DNA of 64,000 nt from Larkinella humicola (GTDB lineage: Bacteria > Bacteroidota > Bacteroidia > Cytophagales > Spirosomataceae), in contig NZ_VTWS01000007.1 of NCBI RefSeq assembly GCF_008727875.1, positions 186,001 through 250,000 on the forward strand, written 5' to 3'. Under the pieces are notes generated by a model. It worked only from the letters and a program-made list of their open reading frames with translations, did no database searches and was not told the DNA's origin. Shown here in pieces: positions 26,929-36,562 of the stretch (position 1 is the first letter of the stretch; every line of letters starts with the position of its first letter). Both the position numbers and the translations under genes were made by a program.

Positions 26929-29208
26929 TCACTGAACCGATACAATTTTAAACTCTGTTCGTCGGTTTTTTTGGTGTTTACTTTCGGGACAGGCAACTTC
27001 GTCGGTACAGCCATTCAGGATTTCAGTCTCACCATACCCCTGAGCATCCAGCCTTGAAGGGTCGATCCCATGGTTAACCAGATAATCGACCGTGGCTCTG
27101 GCCCGGTAGGTCGACAGTTGCAGGTTGTAGGCATCGTTGGCGCGGCTATCGGTGTGCGACCGGAGTTCAATTTTCATTTCCGGGTATTTTTTCAAAAGAA
27201 CGGCTAAATGATCCAGTTCCCGGGCGGCATCCGGGCGAATGAAAAACTTGTTGTAGTCATAATAGATGTTTTTCAGCTCAAATACATCGCCCTCACCATA
27301 GATCCCCTGCTGTTTTTCAATCAGCTTGGGATTTTTTCCAGCCTTCATTTTCGGGATTTGTTCACTGTTGGCTGTATAGCGGTTTTTCTGCGTGGTCAGC
27401 GTGTAGGGAGCCCCTGGTTTCATTTCGAATTCATATTTGCCATCCGTTCCGGTCACGACTTGCTGTTCCGATTTGTCTTTATCATTCCGCAAGGTCACCG
27501 TCACGCCCGGTGCGGGCTGCTGGTTTACTTCGGTTTTCACCGTTCCTTTCACCAGCGTATTTTCACTTTTTTCCAGGTAGATCGACACCGTCATCACCGG
27601 CCTTTCCGATTGCGTCATCGTCGAAAACCGGATGCTGTTGGGAGAGTACCCTTCCTTAATGGCCTTAAACTCGTAATCGACATTGGCATCGACACAAAAA
27701 CCGGTTTTCCCATCAACCCCGGTAAAGCGCAAATCCTGATTCACCCCGGCTTTGATCACCCGAACATCGGCCACGGCGATGGGTTCACTGGTTTTGGCAT
27801 CATAAACAAAAATGTTCAGTTGCTTGCAGGTTCGCCGGAAACTGTAAATATTGTCGTCACTGACACCCCGTTTCCGGTTGCTGCTGAAATACCCGGACGT
27901 CCGGTTTTTGGTGGTAATGAGGCCAAAGTCGTCTTTTTCCGAATTAATGGGATACCCCATATTCTGAACACCTTTAAAAGCGATTCCTTCCCGCAGTTCA
28001 GCATAAAACAGGTCGAGCCCCCCCAACCCTTCATGACCGTCCGAGGAGAAGTAGAGGTTGCTGTTTTCGTCAACAAACGGAAACATCTCGTTGCCTTCCG
28101 TATTGATTTCCTTGCCCATGTTCACCGGCGACGACCACTGCCCGTCCTTGAACTCGACCACATAAATATCGGTTCCGCCAAAACCGCCCGGCATATCCGA
28201 CACAAAATACAGTTTGGTATCATCCGGTGATAAAGCCGGATGTCCGACCGAATAATCGTTGCTGCAAAACGGAAGTTCCTCGACCTTCTGCCAACTCCCT
28301 TTGGCATTTTCAGCGATGTATAATTTCAGTTTCCGAATGCCATCGTTACTTTTTCCGCCTTTCCCTTTGGCGGTGTTGTTACGGGTGAAAATGATCCGGC
28401 TCTGGTCTTTGAAAAAAGTCATCGGCCCCTCGTGGTATTTCGTGTTGAGCGTCCGGCTGAACAATTCGGTTTTGGAAAGCGACTTTTCTTCCACGGGTGC
28501 TAGCTCAACCGCGTCAGCCGTCGCATTACTTCCACCCAGCGAAGCCGCCCGGGCCGCGAGTTCTGCATTATTTTGCAGTTCAGCCGTATCAGGATAAAAA
28601 TACAAGTCCAGAAACGGGGTTTGATTCCAGCCAAAAACCCGTTTGACCGGTCCCGTTTCGTCGCGCGCTGATACAAAAGCCAAACCGTTCTGGTAATACA
28701 TCGGGCTAAAATCGGCCTGGCGGGAGTTGACCGGCAGAAATTCCACTTTATAGGAAGAGGAATCCTGAAAAAACCGGTTCATGTCCATGTAGGAAACCGT
28801 AAATTTCCGGCCCCGCAAGTCTTCATTCTGTTTTTCTCCATATTTGCTGTATAGTTTTTGCGAATCGCGGTATTTGCCATTGGCGGCCAGTGCCTGGGCG
28901 TAGTAAAGGTAATTTTTGGAGTCGGTTTCGGGAAATTCCCGGATCAAATCGGCGTAGATTCGTTCGGCATTTTTAGTATCCTGCAACGCGCGGTAACTAT
29001 AGCCCAGTTTGGTGTAAGCCTCCTGCACTTCAGCGGGATCTTTCTTTTTGTCGAGTCGCAAAAAATCCTCATACGCCCGGGCCGCATTCACATAAGCCAG
29101 ATTCTCAAACTGTTTGTTAGCCGCCTTCAGTCGCGCACTTTGCGCCTGAACGGCCAACGCCACAATACTCAGGATGGCACTCAGCAGGAACAATCGTACG
29201 TATTTCAT
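26929..29208 (-). CDS. PorE-like OmpA-family protein (TPR, PD40 propeller, CarboxypepD_reg, OmpA)
   Basis: 759 aa. The signal peptide is MKYVRLFLLSAILSIVALAVQAQ. Domains in order: tetratricopeptide repeats (about 25-130, ANKQFENLAYVNAARAYEDFL); PD40/WD40-like strands (about 160-440, HPALSPDDTKLYFVSDMPGGFGGTDIYVV); a carboxypeptidase-regulatory-like fold (about 470-640); and an OmpA peptidoglycan-binding domain (about 650-755, MKIELRSHTDSRANDAYNLQLS). This order matches PorE of the type IX secretion system, which ties the outer-membrane ring to the cell wall; other Bacteroidota proteins share the layout, so the name is tentative. It fits the T9SS cargo found in this window. Confidence 0.85.
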   Translation of the reverse strand: MKYVRLFLLSAILSIVALAVQAQSARLKAANKQFENLAYVNAARAYEDFLRLDKKKDPAEVQEAYTKLGYSYRALQDTKNAERIYADLIREFPETDSKNYLYYAQALAANGKYRDSQKLYSKYGEKQNEDLRGRKFTVSYMDMNRFFQDSSSYKVEFLPVNSRQADFSPMYYQNGLAFVSARDETGPVKRVFGWNQTPFLDLYFYPDTAELQNNAELAARAASLGGSNATADAVELAPVEEKSLSKTELFSRTLNTKYHEGPMTFFKDQSRIIFTRNNTAKGKGGKSNDGIRKLKLYIAENAKGSWQKVEELPFCSNDYSVGHPALSPDDTKLYFVSDMPGGFGGTDIYVVEFKDGQWSSPVNMGKEINTEGNEMFPFVDENSNLYFSSDGHEGLGGLDLFYAELREGIAFKGVQNMGYPINSEKDDFGLITTKNRTSGYFSSNRKRGVSDDNIYSFRRTCKQLNIFVYDAKTSEPIAVADVRVIKAGVNQDLRFTGVDGKTGFCVDANVDYEFKAIKEGYSPNSIRFSTMTQSERPVMTVSIYLEKSENTLVKGTVKTEVNQQPAPGVTVTLRNDKDKSEQQVVTGTDGKYEFEMKPGAPYTLTTQKNRYTANSEQIPKMKAGKNPKLIEKQQGIYGEGDVFELKNIYYDYNKFFIRPDAARELDHLAVLLKKYPEMKIELRSHTDSRANDAYNLQLSTYRARATVDYLVNHGIDPSRLDAQGYGETEILNGCTDEVACPESKHQKNRRTEFKIVSVQ

Positions 29209-29351
29209 AGTGAATTGAAAGGGTTACTCATCCAAAGCATCAAAATGAATGCCAAAAATTGTTTGTACATCACATTTATACGTATTGAAATCGTATCTTT
29301 TAGCAACCGTTGACAAAAAAAGAAAACGGTTTTTAAAAAATAAAGGGATTG

Positions 29352-30719
29352 TTATCCGACAAGGAGACGCTCAATTTTCAGAATTTTTCGGGTCTGATCG
29401 GTCACGCGATACCGGTCGTCGGGCCGGTATCCGATGAGCCAGGCGATGGCATCACCCGCCACGACGACCCAGGCAGAACGCCGGTCGGTCAGGGAGACTT
29501 TCCGATTGGTCAGAAAATTGCCAACCGACAGCTTGCCTTTCATGCCGAGCGGCTGGAAGCGATCTCCGGTTTGCCACCGCCGAATGGTCAACGGCCCGGA
29601 AATCCGGTCTGCATCCAGGCAGGCGATATCCGGATTGGGTGGGATCTGGAAACCGGCTAACGACTCAATGATTTCGAATCGTAAACAAAAGTGATCAAAA
29701 ATAGACACAACGCCAGACGGCACGTTATTGAACCAAATCTCCTGATTCGCAACGGATTGTAATGCTGAAATGACTAGATAGTCACGATCGCGAAGCAATT
29801 GATGAGTCGCCGATGCAAATTTTTGCCCAAAACCGTCCCCCCGAACGGCTTCAGCAAGGGCATCCATCTGAACATACTGAAAACCGTACGGTTTCAGCCA
29901 TTCGGACAACCGAAAAGCCCACTCCCGCTGGTTGAGAAGTTGTTGAATCGAAAGAAAAACGCCTTCCGGACGGTTTTCGGCCATGATTTCCCACGACCGG
30001 CGCATTTCCTCATCAATCAGTTCATCCGCCGATTGCAAGCGCGCAACGGTGGTTGGGAGGGTTTGCAACAGGCTGGGGTTCATCTCTTTCAAAACGGGAA
30101 TCACCTGATGGCGAAGGCGGTTTCGGCGGTATTTGTCGGACGCATTGGAACTGTCGTCGCGCCAAACCAATTCCATTTCCCGCGCATAGTCGCCAATGGT
30201 TTCACGATCGGCAAACCAGAGTGGCCGGATGATGCGCCCCTGCCGAATGGGAATGCCCCGCAATCCGGTCAGGCCCGTACCGCGTACGAGGTTGATCAGG
30301 ATCGTTTCCAAAACATCATCCTGGTGGTGAGCCGTTGCAATACCGGCATAGCCGTTCTCCTCCGCCAGGTGCTCAAACCACGCATACCGCAGGTGCCGGG
30401 CCGCCATCTGCGTCGAAATCCCCTGCTCTTCGGCCTGCTGCTTTGCCGGTAAACGGGTCGTATGAAACCGGACGCTATGCCGCTCCGCGAGGGCTCTCAC
30501 AAAGGCCTCATCTTCATCGGATTCGGCCCCGCGCAACTGAAAATTGACGTGGGCGATCCCGTACTGAAACCCTGCCATTCGAAACAACTCTGCCATGACC
30601 ACCGAATCCAGCCCACCACTAACCGTCAGCAGGATGCAATCAGTTTGGTTAAAAAGTTGTTCTCTGTTAATAAAGCTTAAAAACTGGTGTTCTATCGCCC
30701 GGTTTCGCGTTAAAGCCAT
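29352..30719 (-). CDS. tilS: tRNA(Ile)-lysidine synthetase TilS
   Basis: 455 aa. The PP-loop SGGLDS near residues 35-40 binds ATP; HVNFQLRGAESDEDEAFV, TAHHQDDVLETILINLVRGTGLTGLRGI and RPLWFADRETI are hallmark TilS blocks. The C-terminal region ending RYRVTDQTRKIL is the tRNA-recognition domain, so this is the full-length form. The enzyme converts C34 of the CAU-anticodon Ile tRNA to lysidine, an essential step for reading AUA codons. It is divergent from the OstA-like gene. Confidence 0.96.
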   Translation of the reverse strand: MALTRNRAIEHQFLSFINREQLFNQTDCILLTVSGGLDSVVMAELFRMAGFQYGIAHVNFQLRGAESDEDEAFVRALAERHSVRFHTTRLPAKQQAEEQGISTQMAARHLRYAWFEHLAEENGYAGIATAHHQDDVLETILINLVRGTGLTGLRGIPIRQGRIIRPLWFADRETIGDYAREMELVWRDDSSNASDKYRRNRLRHQVIPVLKEMNPSLLQTLPTTVARLQSADELIDEEMRRSWEIMAENRPEGVFLSIQQLLNQREWAFRLSEWLKPYGFQYVQMDALAEAVRGDGFGQKFASATHQLLRDRDYLVISALQSVANQEIWFNNVPSGVVSIFDHFCLRFEIIESLAGFQIPPNPDIACLDADRISGPLTIRRWQTGDRFQPLGMKGKLSVGNFLTNRKVSLTDRRSAWVVVAGDAIAWLIGYRPDDRYRVTDQTRKILKIERLLVG

Positions 30720-30726
30720 AATTTTG
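30719..30726 (+). promoter_or_regulatory. Possible -7 element for the OstA-like gene
   Basis: TAATTTTG matches TAnnTTTG on the plus strand, about 110 nt before the ATG at 30835 and overlapping the tilS start region. No clear -33 lies at 19 nt. Confidence 0.35.
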
Positions 30727-30834
30727 TACCCGAAATGGTCTGAAATCCGTTGCGTCGGTTCAGTAGAAAAGTATTCCTAGTTAATCATTTAATCGGCGTA
30801 ATCCCAGTTTCGATTCGTTAGAAAATTTTTTTCC

Positions 30835-32970
30835 ATGCATCGCAACCCTTTGAATAAAACAAGCGTCTATAGCAATAAAGTGGTCCACAAACTCCTTGTC
30901 CTGCTCCTGGTTTTGCTGGTCAGTACGGCAAACGCCCAGATTAGCAATCCGGCAGCGGGGGGCGCAACCGATATTGTGATTCTGAAACGGGCCGACCAAC
31001 TGGAAGGCCTGCAATCGGGAACCGAAGAGATTCGTAAACTGACCGGTAACGTTGAGCTTCTGCACAATAATACGCTGATGTTTTGCGACCGGGCGGTTCA
31101 GAATCTGACCACCAACGTCATTGAAGCTTACGGCAATGTACGGATGATTCAGGGCGACACACTGAGTGTCAAGGGAGATACTTTGTTCTATTACGGGGCC
31201 AGTCGGCAAGCCAACGTCACAGGGCGAACGGTGGTACTGAAAGACCGGAAAATGACACTGACCACGCGTCGGCTGGATTACGACATGGCCAACGGAATCG
31301 CTCATTATCCGGTGAAAGGCCGGATTGTTGATCGGGAGAATATTCTGACGAGCCGGGAAGGTTATTACGACACGCGGACGAAACTGTTTACGTTTCATGA
31401 GAATGTCAAACTGGTCAACCCGCAGTATACGCTGACCGCTGATTCGTTGCTTTACAACTCGTTGAGTAAAATCGCCACGTTTCAGGGGCCAACCAAAATT
31501 GTGAGCAAGGAAGGAACGCTGCTTGCCAAAGACGGTGATTACAATACCGTCTCGCGCCTGTCGAACTTCCAGCGCCGGGCCACCATTGAAACGGAGAAAT
31601 ATACGCTGACGGGCGATACGTTGTTTGGGAATAACGCCAACGATTTTTATACCGCCCGTGGCAATGTGGTTCTTTTTGCGAAGGGAGATCAAACCATTCT
31701 GACGGGCGATTTTGGTCGATACAACCGAAAAGCCGGTGTAGCCCGCATGATTGGACACGCCCTGGTCAAGAGCATTTCACGTTCGGATACGCTGTTTATG
31801 CGGGCAGATACCCTCTGGTCGTTTGAACTCCCCAATCCGAAATACAAAAAGGGGAAGACCAACACGGATTCGACGTACCGGCGGTTGATCGGCCAGCGAA
31901 ATGTGCTGGTTTTCAAGAATGATTTGCAGAGCAAATGTGACTCGATCGTGTATGAAACAGCAGACTCTACCATCTACTTTTTCAAGGATCCCATAGTCTG
32001 GAGCACGAATTATCAGATGGAAGGTGACTCGATAACGGCATTGATGAAAAATAATCGCATCCATAAAATGTTACTTCGGGGCCATTCTTTCGTCATATCA
32101 CAAGATACATTGCTCAATTTTAACCAGGTGAAAGGCCGGACACTAACCAGCTATTTTGCGTATGACCGGAAAAGTGACCGATCTGACATCGATCATGTGG
32201 TGGTTGAAGGCAACGGGGAGAGTCTGTATTTTGCCGTCGATGACAAGAATAAAATGGTGGGTATGAACCGGGTGTTGTGCAGTAAAATGACGATCCGATT
32301 TGCGGACCGTAAGGTCAACAAAATTAGTTTTTATGGCCAGCCGGACTCCAAATTGGTTCCTCCGCAGGAATTGAAAGACGCTGACAAACAACTGGATGGT
32401 TTTAACTGGCGGATGGCCGAAAAACCAACCAAAGCCCGCATCCTGGGTTTACCGGAAACAGCACCCGCACCGACGACGGTTTTAAGTGCAACATCGGTAA
32501 AAAAAGCGGCAACAGCCGTTCTGCCCGAAGCATCAGCTACCACCAAACGGGAAGTTCCGGTAAACGAGTCAAAAATGAAAGGGTTGATTCGGAAAACGTC
32601 CGGAAACACCGTGGAATCCACAACTGTCAAAGAAGCGGTTTCGGTGAACAAGCCCGCCCCCGTTCCGACGGTTGAACCGAAAAAGGAAATTGAAAAAGTG
32701 AAAACGGCCGCCGTTCAGCCCGTTGATAGTGCTACCACTGCGGCCGTAAAAAGTGTACCGCTGAAAAAAACATCTGAGGCACCGAAAATCACGAAAAACC
32801 CGACCGTTGCCAGCCCGGAGAAGAAAGTGAAACCATTGGACAGCTTATCGACCGAAAACTCGAAAAATACCATTACAAAACCAGCGCTCCGTACCACGCC
32901 AGCGCCGGTAGAAGAAAGCGATCTGGAAAGAGAACTTAATAAAAAACCGGTCCGGAAAACCGGTAACTGA
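30835..32970 (+). CDS. OstA-like protein (LptA/LptD N-terminal-type fold) with long low-complexity tail
   Basis: 711 aa. The signal peptide is MHRNPLNKTSVYSNKVVHKLLVLLLVLLVSTANAQ, an extended n-region. Residues about 45-540 repeat the OstA beta-taco pattern (LTGNVELLHNNTLMFCDRAV, NVIEAYGNVRMIQGDTLSVKGDTL, LTADSLLYNSLS, FTARGNVV-like strands), the fold that carries lipopolysaccharide in LptA and LptD. The last about 160 residues are rich in Lys, Val, Thr, Pro and Ala and probably disordered. A role in LPS transport is inferred from the fold; there is no barrel, so it is not LptD itself. Confidence 0.85.
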   Translation: MHRNPLNKTSVYSNKVVHKLLVLLLVLLVSTANAQISNPAAGGATDIVILKRADQLEGLQSGTEEIRKLTGNVELLHNNTLMFCDRAVQNLTTNVIEAYGNVRMIQGDTLSVKGDTLFYYGASRQANVTGRTVVLKDRKMTLTTRRLDYDMANGIAHYPVKGRIVDRENILTSREGYYDTRTKLFTFHENVKLVNPQYTLTADSLLYNSLSKIATFQGPTKIVSKEGTLLAKDGDYNTVSRLSNFQRRATIETEKYTLTGDTLFGNNANDFYTARGNVVLFAKGDQTILTGDFGRYNRKAGVARMIGHALVKSISRSDTLFMRADTLWSFELPNPKYKKGKTNTDSTYRRLIGQRNVLVFKNDLQSKCDSIVYETADSTIYFFKDPIVWSTNYQMEGDSITALMKNNRIHKMLLRGHSFVISQDTLLNFNQVKGRTLTSYFAYDRKSDRSDIDHVVVEGNGESLYFAVDDKNKMVGMNRVLCSKMTIRFADRKVNKISFYGQPDSKLVPPQELKDADKQLDGFNWRMAEKPTKARILGLPETAPAPTTVLSATSVKKAATAVLPEASATTKREVPVNESKMKGLIRKTSGNTVESTTVKEAVSVNKPAPVPTVEPKKEIEKVKTAAVQPVDSATTAAVKSVPLKKTSEAPKITKNPTVASPEKKVKPLDSLSTENSKNTITKPALRTTPAPVEESDLERELNKKPVRKTGN

Positions 32971-33087
32971 TTAGGTGTCCAGCGGTTTACAAAATAAATT
33001 TTTGAATCTGTTTTAAACCTTTGGGGTACCATTCGGTTCTAACTGACAAAAAAGGGATTGAATTGCAATTTTTTGAGGAAGTGGTCG

Positions 33088-33117
33088 TTGACTTTCTCAT
33101 TTTTTTAAATATGTTTG
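33088..33117 (+). promoter_or_regulatory. Consensus promoter for the T9SS-tail protein
   Basis: TTG at 33088-33090, 19 nt, then TATGTTTG at 33110-33117: both Bacteroidota sigma-A elements at ideal spacing. Transcription would start about 33 nt before the ATG at 33159. Confidence 0.7.
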
Positions 33118-33158
33118 TGATGGGGTATTATATCCACCCAGTTACCGAATGAAATTAT

Positions 33159-33800
33159 ATGAAACAACCTGTACGTTTATATGCCTGGTTAACTGGATTG
33201 GCACTTCTGGTATCGCAGAGCCTACTGGCTCAGAGCGATAGCAGCAAGCCCAAAAGTCGGTTGGAGTTGGGGCAAAAACCCGCACCGACAAGCCGTGTCA
33301 TTCATTCCCGCAACTTCCCATTCCTGAAGCATCCCAGCGTTTCCAGTCTGGATCGTGGTGTCACCGCTCAGAAAAATACGGCCATCAACCAATTTTATCG
33401 CAATCAACTTCTGCACACCTCGGCGGGTAAAACCCCGGCTCGCACAGCCAGTTCGGATACCGGCAACTTGCCTGCACCGGAAGCCCGGGTGTCGGCGGAA
33501 GAAACCCGGAAAATTGAAGATTGGATGTACGCCAGTGACCGGATCACGGTATCGAATATTTACCCGAATCCGGCCAATGAAAGAGCTGAAATCGATTACC
33601 AGATATTCGGTGGGGTAAAAGACGCGAAACTCATCTTTTACAATGTGTTAGGTGCTCAGGTGAAAGAGTATGTTCTGGATCGGAATGAGCGAAAAATCCG
33701 GATTGCAACCAGCGAAATGAATTCCGGGATGTACTTTTATCAACTGTCTTTGGAAGGACAGAAAATCGCAACCAAAAAGTTAATGGTCAGTCATCAATGA
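33159..33800 (+). CDS. Small secreted protein with T9SS sorting domain
   Basis: 213 aa. The signal peptide (about 1-25, ending SQSLLAQ) is followed by about 100 residues of polar, probably disordered sequence without a known domain. The last about 80 residues are a T9SS type A sorting domain: SNIYPNPANERAEIDYQI, AKLIFYNVLGAQVKEY, MNSGMYFYQLSLEGQKIATKKLMV. Cargo with almost nothing besides the sorting domain is unusual; it may be a surface or biofilm component. It has the clearest promoter in the window and a downstream terminator. Confidence 0.85.
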   Translation: MKQPVRLYAWLTGLALLVSQSLLAQSDSSKPKSRLELGQKPAPTSRVIHSRNFPFLKHPSVSSLDRGVTAQKNTAINQFYRNQLLHTSAGKTPARTASSDTGNLPAPEARVSAEETRKIEDWMYASDRITVSNIYPNPANERAEIDYQIFGGVKDAKLIFYNVLGAQVKEYVLDRNERKIRIATSEMNSGMYFYQLSLEGQKIATKKLMVSHQ

Positions 33801-33821
33801 CGATCGATATAAAGTTTGATA

Positions 33822-33858
33822 GGCAGTAGGCAGTTTTTCTGTTTACTGCTTATTTTTT
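33822..33858 (+). terminator. Probable terminator after the T9SS-tail gene
   Basis: GCAGT (33824-33828) pairs with ACTGC (33845-33849); the alternative left arm in AGGCAGT also pairs. TATTTTTTT follows. The left side is a doubled AGGCAGT word, like the other word-built inverted repeats. Confidence 0.6.
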
Positions 33859-33905
33859 TGCCTGCCAGCCCCCTCAACGTCAGCACTATTTACAGGGAAT
33901 GATCG

Positions 33906-33935
33906 TTAGTCTTACAGAGATTTTTATTAATTTTG
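33906..33935 (+). promoter_or_regulatory. Promoter of the bamD operon, almost leaderless
   Basis: TAATTTTG at 33928-33935 followed by CA is a good -7; TTAG at 33906-33909 lies 18 nt upstream as a moderate -33. The ATG at 33943 starts only 7 nt after the -7 element, so the transcript would have little or no 5' leader. Confidence 0.55.
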
Positions 33936-33942
33936 CATCCTT

Positions 33943-34827
33943 ATGCAGCATTGTTTGAAAGCAGGTACATTAGCGGTTGTGTTGTTGGTGTTGATTACGT
34001 CATGCAGCCCATTTCAGAAATTACAGAAAACGGGAACCGATGATCAAAAATATCAGGCGGCCGTCACGTACTTTAAAAAAGGAGAATTTTACCGGGCGGG
34101 CCTGTTGTTTGAAGAATTGATCCCTATTCTGAAAGGAAGCACGGAATCGGAAATGGCTCAGTTTTACCGGGCTCACTGCGAATACCAGCAGCAGAACTAT
34201 CAGTTGTCGTCGTTTCACTTCAAGCAATTTTACGAAACCTTTGCCCGAAGCGATTACGCCCACGAAGCGATGTATTTCTACGCGCTTTCGCTGTACAAAG
34301 ATTCGCCGAACTACAATTTGGATCAATCCAATACGCTGACAGCCATGGCCGCTTTGCAGGACTTTATCAATGCCCACCCGCAGAGCCCTTTTCGGCAGGA
34401 ATGTACCCAGTATATCGCCGTTCTGCGCGACAAGCTGGAACTGAAGGCCTACGATAAAGCCAAGCAATACTACAAGACCAGTGCCGCCAACATTGCCAAT
34501 TACCGGTCGTCGGTGGTTTCCATTACCAATTTTCTCCGCGAATACCCGGATTCGAAATACAACGAAGAACTGGCCTATCTGCGCGTCGATGCGCAATACA
34601 ACCTGGCAAAAAACAGCTTTGCCGACAAGCTGAAAGAACGGCATCAGGAAGTGGTGACCTATTACCTGGCACTGGTAGACAAGTTCCCGAAAAGCCCGGA
34701 TCTAAAAAAAGCCGAGCGGATGTATGAAGACAGCCGCAAGGAACTGGAAACCATCGCCAATCAGGAAAAAGAAAAATTGAATCAGCAACAGAAACCGGCC
34801 AAAGTCACTGCGACGACGGCCAATTAA
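33943..34827 (+). CDS. bamD: Outer-membrane assembly lipoprotein BamD
   Basis: 294 aa. A lipoprotein signal ends LLVLITSC with the lipid-bearing Cys near 21. The rest is five tetratricopeptide-type helix pairs typical of BamD/ComL: DQKYQAAVTYFKKGEFYRAGLLFEELIP, FAREYPDSKYNEE-like FLREYPDSKYNEELAYLRVDAQYNLAKNSF. It anchors to the inner leaflet of the outer membrane and helps BamA insert beta-barrel proteins. It is first in an operon with the omega subunit, coaBC, porD and recN. Confidence 0.93.
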   Translation: MQHCLKAGTLAVVLLVLITSCSPFQKLQKTGTDDQKYQAAVTYFKKGEFYRAGLLFEELIPILKGSTESEMAQFYRAHCEYQQQNYQLSSFHFKQFYETFARSDYAHEAMYFYALSLYKDSPNYNLDQSNTLTAMAALQDFINAHPQSPFRQECTQYIAVLRDKLELKAYDKAKQYYKTSAANIANYRSSVVSITNFLREYPDSKYNEELAYLRVDAQYNLAKNSFADKLKERHQEVVTYYLALVDKFPKSPDLKKAERMYEDSRKELETIANQEKEKLNQQQKPAKVTATTAN

Positions 34828-34896
34828 TCACTAAACAGTTGTCCGAATTTACCAGCATTCGGCGGCTGAAAACCGAGTTGAGAAAACCAAAAAACT

Positions 34897-35217
34897 ATGG
34901 CAAATAATCCTTCGATCATCACCCGCGATACCGATAAAATTGCGGCCGCAACAGGTAATCTGTACGAATCAGTATCGATCATTTCAAAACGGGCGCGGCA
35001 GATTTCGAGCAAAATGAAAGAAGAACTGAGCAACAAACTTTCAGAATTTGCGTCGGCCGTCGACAACCTGGAAGAAGTGTTCGAAAACCGGGAGCAGATT
35101 GAAATTTCAAAATACTACGAACGTCTTCCCAAACCGACTACGGTGGCAACGGATGAGTTTCTGGAAGGGAAACTGCAATGGCGCACGGTTGAAGAAGACA
35201 CGAGCAACTCGCTGTAA
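34897..35217 (+). CDS. rpoZ: RNA polymerase omega/Rpb6-type subunit
   Basis: 106 aa. The sequence IITRDTDKIAAATGNLYESVSIISKRARQISSKMKEEL contains the omega/Rpb6 core helices that wrap the beta-prime C-terminus. The longer C-terminal part (NLEEVFENREQIEISKYYERLPKPT) is the form found in Bacteroidota. It stabilises assembly of RNA polymerase. It lies 69 nt after bamD on the same strand, the usual order in this phylum. Confidence 0.9.
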   Translation: MANNPSIITRDTDKIAAATGNLYESVSIISKRARQISSKMKEELSNKLSEFASAVDNLEEVFENREQIEISKYYERLPKPTTVATDEFLEGKLQWRTVEEDTSNSL

Positions 35218-35233
35218 TTCTTTACGTTAGATC

Positions 35234-35322
35234 CAAAACGAACCGGGAAAGCACCGAGACCACGGAGAAAATCGCACCGGCGACCTCTCTCTGTGTCCTT
35301 TGTGCTTCTTCGGTTCGTTTTG
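35234..35322. repeat. Long imperfect inverted repeat between omega and coaBC
   Basis: Arms 35234-35269 and 35285-35322 pair strongly at the outside (CAAAACGAACCG with its complement), then at AAGCAC/GTGCTT and less well inward (CACGGAGA opposite TCTCTGTG). The loop is about 15 nt. The inner arm is built of GAG/CAC words. It sits inside a probable operon and ends 20 nt before the coaBC start. Confidence 0.65.
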
Positions 35323-35341
35323 CATGTTTATCCTGCTTATC

Positions 35342-36562
35342 ATGTCCAAATTGACCGGAAAAAAGATACTGCTGGGCGTAACGGGTAGTATCGCTGCGTA
35401 TAAATCAGCCCTGCTGATCCGGCTTTTGATCAAGTCGGGAGCCGAAGTGCAGGTGATCATGACACCCGCAGCCAAAGATTTCATTACGCCCCTGACGCTG
35501 GCTACGCTGTCGAAACGCCCCGTTTTTTCGGAGTTCATCCACTCTGGCGGACAGGGCGAAGGGCAGTGGAACAACCACGTCGAGCTGGCTCTTTGGGCCG
35601 ATTTGCTGGTCATTGCGCCGGTGTCGGCTCATACGTTGGCGAAATTGGCCCACGGATTTTGTGACGATTTACTGTCGGCGGTTTATCTATCAGCGAAATG
35701 CCCGGTTTTTCTGGCACCCGCCATGGATCTGGACATGTACCGCCACCCCACGACTCTGGAAAACCTTCGGCGGCTGGAATCTTTTGGCAATCACCTCATT
35801 CAGGCCGAACACGGCGAACTGGCGAGCGGGCTGGTGGGCGAAGGACGGCTGGCAGAGCCAGAACACATTGTGAATGACCTGGAACGGCATTTTGCCCACC
35901 GCCCGGTTTTTAGACACAAACGAATATTGATTACCGCAGGCCCTACGCAAGAGCCCATCGATCCGGTTCGCTTTATCAGCAACCACTCGAGCGGCAAGAT
36001 GGGCTATGCCATTGCCCGCGCTTTTGCCCAGGCCGGAGCCGACGTTACGCTCGTCAGCGGCCCCACGGTGCAACCCCTCCCCGATCCGGCCATCCGGCGC
36101 ATTGCGGTGCGCTCGGCCCGGGAAATGTTTGAAGCAACGGCGGAAGAGTTTTCGAAAGCCCACGTAGTTGTGTTGGCGGCCGCCGTGGCTGATTACACCC
36201 CATTGCAACCCGCCGATCAGAAAATAAAGAAAAAGGAAACGGTTTTTGGTTTGGAAATGACCAAAACCGTCGATATTGCCGCTACCCTGGGGCAGCAGAA
36301 ACGCCCCGATCAGATCACGGTCGGTTTTGCACTGGAAACCAACGATGAACTGGCCAATGCACTGGGAAAACTCCGGACCAAAAATTTCGATTTGATCGTT
36401 CTGAATTCTTTGCGCGATCCGGGTGCCGGTTTTGGACACGATACCAACAAAATTACCGTTATTGACAAAGACGAGCGGATGTATGAATTTGATCTGAAAT
36501 CGAAGGACAAAGTGGCCGAAGATTTGCTCAATCTCATTCAGGAACAGTTATCGATGGTATGA
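35342..36562 (+). CDS. coaBC: Bifunctional phosphopantothenoylcysteine decarboxylase/synthase
   Basis: 406 aa from the ATG at 35342 ([23 protein letters not shown]). The N-terminal flavin decarboxylase (CoaC, 1 to about 185) has VTGSIAAYK and [11 protein letters not shown], where the classical PxMNxxMW has Asp for Asn. The position of the substrate-clamping Cys of the E. coli enzyme reads Ser in [12 protein letters not shown]. Both look like lineage variants rather than defects. The C-terminal synthase (CoaB) has [25 protein letters not shown] and AAAVADYTP. It makes 4'-phosphopantetheine for CoA synthesis. It overlaps porD by ATGA. Confidence 0.95.
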   Translation: MSKLTGKKILLGVTGSIAAYKSALLIRLLIKSGAEVQVIMTPAAKDFITPLTLATLSKRPVFSEFIHSGGQGEGQWNNHVELALWADLLVIAPVSAHTLAKLAHGFCDDLLSAVYLSAKCPVFLAPAMDLDMYRHPTTLENLRRLESFGNHLIQAEHGELASGLVGEGRLAEPEHIVNDLERHFAHRPVFRHKRILITAGPTQEPIDPVRFISNHSSGKMGYAIARAFAQAGADVTLVSGPTVQPLPDPAIRRIAVRSAREMFEATAEEFSKAHVVVLAAAVADYTPLQPADQKIKKKETVFGLEMTKTVDIAATLGQQKRPDQITVGFALETNDELANALGKLRTKNFDLIVLNSLRDPGAGFGHDTNKITVIDKDERMYEFDLKSKDKVAEDLLNLIQEQLSMV

